Part shown: positions 61,205-64,000 of the stretch, piece after piece
How the letters are laid out: each line of letters opens with the position of its first letter
Position numbering within the stretch: the first letter of the stretch is position 1
Assembly: GCA_964017185.1 (NCBI GenBank)
Contig: OZ024875.1
Location: 65,591,043-65,655,042 of the forward strand
Direction of reading: 5' to 3'
Length of the DNA stretch: 64,000 bases
DNA from: Rugalucina vietnamica
Lineage: Eukaryota > Mollusca > Bivalvia > Lucinida > Lucinidae
The notes under the pieces: generated by a model
Told to the model about the DNA's origin: nothing
Seen by the model: only the letters and a program-made list of their open reading frames with translations
Database searches by the model: none
Program-made: the position numbers and the translations under genes

Positions 61205-62003
61205 TGAAAGGATCAAATCTGCAAGACGTACTAAATACTCGCTGATCAGCTCCGGTTATCATGGAACCAATGGGCTGTGTCCAGTTACATCATATCAGAT
61301 TGACAAGACTTATGTGCTTCCTCGTTTGTTATATGGGCTAGCAATCCTACCCCTCAGTAAAACTCATATCTTAGCGTTGGAGAAATTCCATAAAAACAGT
61401 TTAAGGATTATACAGTCATTACCGGAGCGAACTGCTACATCTGCTGTTTACATACTACTCGGAGCTTTACCGATAGAGGCTGAAATTCATAAAAGACAAC
61501 TGTCATTGCTACACTCCATTCTGGTTTGTGATAATAGTAGAATCAAAGAAGTGCTTAACCGCCAACTGTCAGTTAATTTCGATAATAAGGACAGTTTTTT
61601 CTACCGCATTCTGAAAGTGCTAGAGCTATATAACCTTCCTAGTATACCTGCTCTGATTCAACAACCACCAGAGAAAGATAAATGGAAGGACATGGTCAGT
61701 GAGTCTGTTGCGGAACACTGGAGGGAGTCATTGGTTCGTGATGCTCGATGTAAAACAACGTTGAGATTCGTTGCATATGAAAACATTTCCATTGGTGAAG
61801 CTCATCCAGTCTGGAGTTCCACGGACAACTCCATCATCGATGTCAGGAAGGCGATAGTTAAAGCCAGAATCTTATCTGGGACGTGTCTCCTACAGTCGAA
61901 CCTACACAGATTTAGCCAATACCGAGAGGATCCCATGTGTAAACTGTGTAAACAACAGGAGGAAGCCACGTGCTGCTGTACTGTCCTTTGCTGGCTGAGG
62001 TGA
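61203..62003 (+). pseudogene. C-terminal region of the second LINE's reverse transcriptase
   Basis: After a frameshift between about 61185 and 61205 the protein continues as NERIKSARRTKYSLI, SGYHGTNGLCPVTSYQ, YVLPRLLYGLAILPLSKT, LRIIQSLPERTATSAVYILL and GALPIEAEIHKRQLSLLHSI. It then reaches SSTDNSIIDVRKAIVKARI, TCLLQSN and the cysteine pair of MCKLCKQQEE. Related copies have a zinc-knuckle CxxC...H...C here, followed by a short tail. In this copy a second shift (about 61960-61976) breaks the knuckle and the frame ends at 62003. Confidence 0.83.
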
Positions 62004-62259
62004 GAGGAGTCGAATACAAAGTGCTCAGAGACTATGTAAAAACAAAGTGGGGCCCGATGTCTGGTGTAATGTCTTCACCACAAAAGAGAGTATTGTCCAG
62101 TTAATAATTGACTGCCGCGAGTTCTCCAATCTGTTCTTGGACATTCATAACATATTAGAGGTTGAGAAACTATCCAGAAATTTGTGCTATAAACTCTACA
62201 ATAAGAGACTATCACTTCTTCGAAGTATTGAAGATGGTGGTCCGGGAGATAACACCTAA
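61976..62259 (+). pseudogene. Tail of the second LINE's protein after further frameshifts
   Basis: A third frame gives LYCPLLAEVRGVEYKV and DYVKTKW from 61976. A further shift near 62047 gives WCNVFTTKESIVQLIIDC, then LDIHNILEVEKLSRNLCYKL and YNKRLSLL, ending at the stop that closes 62259. Similar C-terminal tails with 'FTTK...R/QLIxDC...E.LSR..C..L...R' are usual in this LINE family. With at least three frameshifts the copy is dead. Confidence 0.78.
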
Positions 62260-62269
62260 TCTGATGTAC

Positions 62270-63090
62270 CGATAAGTTTTTCCCCAGAAATAGCCCAGAG
62301 ACACTCAATAACAATCAACGTAAACCTACCCTGAGTACAGGGGTGCTCCTACATAGAGGAGGCTTATACGAATCAGAAGGATAGAATGGGCGACCTGACC
62401 TAGTAGCATATCTTATGAGTCAACTCGGTCGGGACTTGATACTTTTCTGCACAATTCCTTGACAGGTTCAAGTAACTGTGTTTCGCAAGAGCGTTTCTTA
62501 CAAAAGCCAAGCTTCTCCTGGATCAGCGGTCTATGCAAGGGTATTGCATCACTAGACCTATGCTTCTTTCTACAACTCTACTACAAATATTGTAGTATGA
62601 ATAAAATTATGTGTAATAAAACTATGTTTTACATGTAAAAATCTAGGGAGGCAACTCTCAGCAGCTATTCAAAAGAAACAAAAAGCATTGAAACGTTTTG
62701 ATATCGTGTTCCTTCATACTTTGAGGAGATCTAAGCATTGCGATATAAACACTTCAGTGCTTGGACCCTTTAGACATGAAGGAGATTAACTCAGTTTATA
62801 CGTATATACTAGTAACTAGACATCATTTTAATTTGTAAAATCACAATACCTATACTTTTGATGTATTCATATTTACTTTGGTAATGTACATTTTAAACCC
62901 TTGTACTTTGAACTTCTTTCATATATACACAAATTATAAACAATTTAGAAAAAAGTGTGTATGTGGGTTATGTGAAATAATAATATGTAATAATATGTGA
63001 AGATAAATCAAAACAAATAATAATGTGCTTTCATCATTAATCCATTATCATTCATCATTGCCATCTTTCTGTCTTTTCACAACACCTTCA
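62270..63090. other. AT-rich intergenic DNA (possible LINE 3' untranslated region at the start)
   Basis: No coding frame or RNA gene is supported. The first few hundred bases could be the LINE's 3' region, but no tail or duplication marks its end. Confidence 0.5.
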
Positions 63091-63184
63091 TCCCTCGGAG
63101 AAGCTTGAGGAAAACCAAAGGACCGACCAGTGGTCCTGTAAAGGCTCACCTGAGACCTGAGATATAAACAAATAAACTTGTTTG

Positions 63185-63400
63185 ACTAGAATGGTAATGT
63201 ACACGTATATAACCCCAGGGCAGGGCAAACCCTGGAGTCAATGTCTTTTTCAAATCATAAAGATTCAGTCAACTTGCCAATTTACTACAAGTTTTGCCCT
63301 TTAAATGATATTTAACAATTTTCCCCATTCAAATGCATGGGCAACCCAAATTGACCTTGTCGTAAATAGGTCAAGGTCATCCCAGGGTCATGATTTATAT
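63185..63400 (+). repeat. Bivalve-type dispersed repeat, copy 1
   Basis: The block 'gtacacgtatataaccccag' through 'tttccccattcaaatgcatg' to 'ttgaccttgtcgtaaatagg' recurs, diverged, at 63810-64000. Spacing is 626 bp measured at 'ccattcaaatgcatg' (63325 and 63951). There is no protein capacity beyond short chance frames. Confidence 0.8.
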
Positions 63401-63589
63401 AAAAAGGTACAAGTAGGCAAAGATCAGGAAAAGGCGCAATCAGAAAAAGATTCCCACTCCAAAAACCGAGGTGGGAAAAAACCAAACTAACAATCAGGTA
63501 CTTATACCATGAAACATATCGTAAGCCGAATGAGCAGCTATTTTCCCTATAGGTGGTCACTCAGTTACCTTAACTAAAAATATGAGCTC

Positions 63590-63810
63590 CATTGTCTGAT
63601 ACTTCATGCCAAGTTTCAAAATCATAGGCCTTCTGGTTCTGGAGAAGAAGATTTTTAAAGGTTTTTGCTATTTATAGCCATGGCGGCCATCTTGGTCATG
63701 TGACCTTGACCATTTATATAAACTTTCATTCCCACTTCCTAACAATGCTCCTCATAAAGTTTGGCTTTGATTGGCCAAGCGGTTTCAGAGAAGAAGATCT
63801 TTGAATATCA
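63590..63810 (+). repeat. Diverged direct repeats with 'gagaagaagat...taaag'
   Basis: 'gccaagtttcaaaatcatag' followed by 'ggagaagaagatttttaaag' (63608-63660) resembles 'aaagtttggctttgattggc' followed by 'agagaagaagatctttgaa' (63757-63805), spacing 146 bp. Between them lies 'atggcggccatcttggtcat' followed by 'gtgaccttgacc'. These phrases are familiar to me from many bivalve intergenic sequences and are my main basis for the taxonomic guess. Confidence 0.7.
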
Positions 63811-64000
63811 CTGTAATATACATGTATATTGCCCTGGGGTGGGGGGCAGACAGACCCCTGGGGTCCAAATTTTTTCAGAATCATCAATCTTAAGTCCATT
63901 TGCCCATTTCCTGCAAGTTTTTCCTACAAATGACATTTTAACACTTTTCCCCATTCAAATGCATGAGCGACCTATGTTGACCTTGCTGTAAAATAGGTCA
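63810..64000 (+). repeat. Bivalve-type dispersed repeat, copy 2 (runs off the window)
   Basis: Diverged second copy of the block at 63185-63400, ending at 'aaataggtca' on the last bases of the window. Together with the unit at 63590-63810 it suggests a larger tandem or nested repeat of about 626 bp continuing to the right. Confidence 0.8.

Larger units (their letters stand above)
60535..62270 (+). mobile_element. Second non-LTR retrotransposon, decayed, 5'-truncated
   Basis: A single RT-bearing element in three reading frames runs from about 60535 to 62259 on the plus strand. It belongs to a family that I know as abundant in mollusc and other invertebrate genomes, marked by AFDVV, VKWxGxLSDSF, GVRQGGVLST, xVADD, HGTNGL, LPRLLYGL, LPERTAT and LLGALPIEAEIHKRQLSLL. 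No endonuclease region is visible upstream and the 3' end is not defined. The clade within LINEs is not assignable by eye. It shares no close similarity with the Jockey/CR1-like fragment at 58922. Confidence 0.82.

Noticed and set aside
63305-63991. Short open frames at the right end (61-82 codons)
   Set aside because: They lie in dispersed repeats and overlap on both strands. No recognisable domain.

Overview
This is eukaryotic, almost certainly metazoan, non-genic DNA, most likely from a marine bivalve mollusc. I recognise no intact host gene, rRNA, tRNA or CRISPR array. The bivalve inference rests on the right end (about 63100-64000), which carries AT-rich repeats with 'ggagaagaagat...taaag' and 'tgaccttgacc' phrases that I know from bivalve intergenic DNA. 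Two decayed non-LTR reverse transcriptases and several small inverted-repeat transposons fit the same picture. This is recall, not a search.

Layout. Positions 1-51719 are one giant satellite array with a monomer of about 373 bp, roughly 139 tandem copies. About 40 copies (1-14805) lie in one orientation. At 14805/14807 the array flips and about 99 copies (14807-51719) run the other way. Each monomer is itself an old dimer of two related halves (about 192 + 181 bp). Each carries a CENP-B-box-like 17-mer (8 of 9 key positions), a short hairpin with a B-box-like core in its loop, and a G-run cluster. A 77-codon open frame recurs in most copies and gives the impression of >100 small genes; I treat it as a by-product of satellite homogenisation.

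The array is built in sub-blocks. The left arm has a 5-monomer, 1864-bp higher-order repeat. Next to the flip there is a variant with a 2-monomer (746-bp) repeat. The middle of the right arm has a 14-monomer, 5221-bp higher-order repeat present about three times, one copy enlarged by exactly two monomers. The outer right edge (42.9-51.7 kb) is a more diverged 373/374-bp subfamily. Divergence is highest at the flip and at the outer edge, and lowest in the middle.

From 51720 the sequence becomes a repeat-rich flank. In order it holds a 41-bp GC-rich hairpin repeat, a degenerate 4 x ~170-bp repeat, an 8 x ~128-bp minisatellite rich in nuclear-receptor half-sites, and a 1033-bp foldback element with ~350-bp arms and an 8-bp target duplication. 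Then come a recurrent 'gttctggtgaggacattt' motif, a 1409-bp inverted-repeat element with a 221-bp hAT-like MITE nested in it, a 39-bp-type minisatellite interrupted by an element carrying a 5'-truncated Jockey/CR1-type LINE, a second LINE with several frameshifts, and finally the bivalve-type dispersed repeats.

The most striking object is the inverted, hierarchically organised, CENP-B-box-like satellite. It has the architecture expected of centromeric or other heterochromatic satellite DNA; chromosomal location and function are inference.
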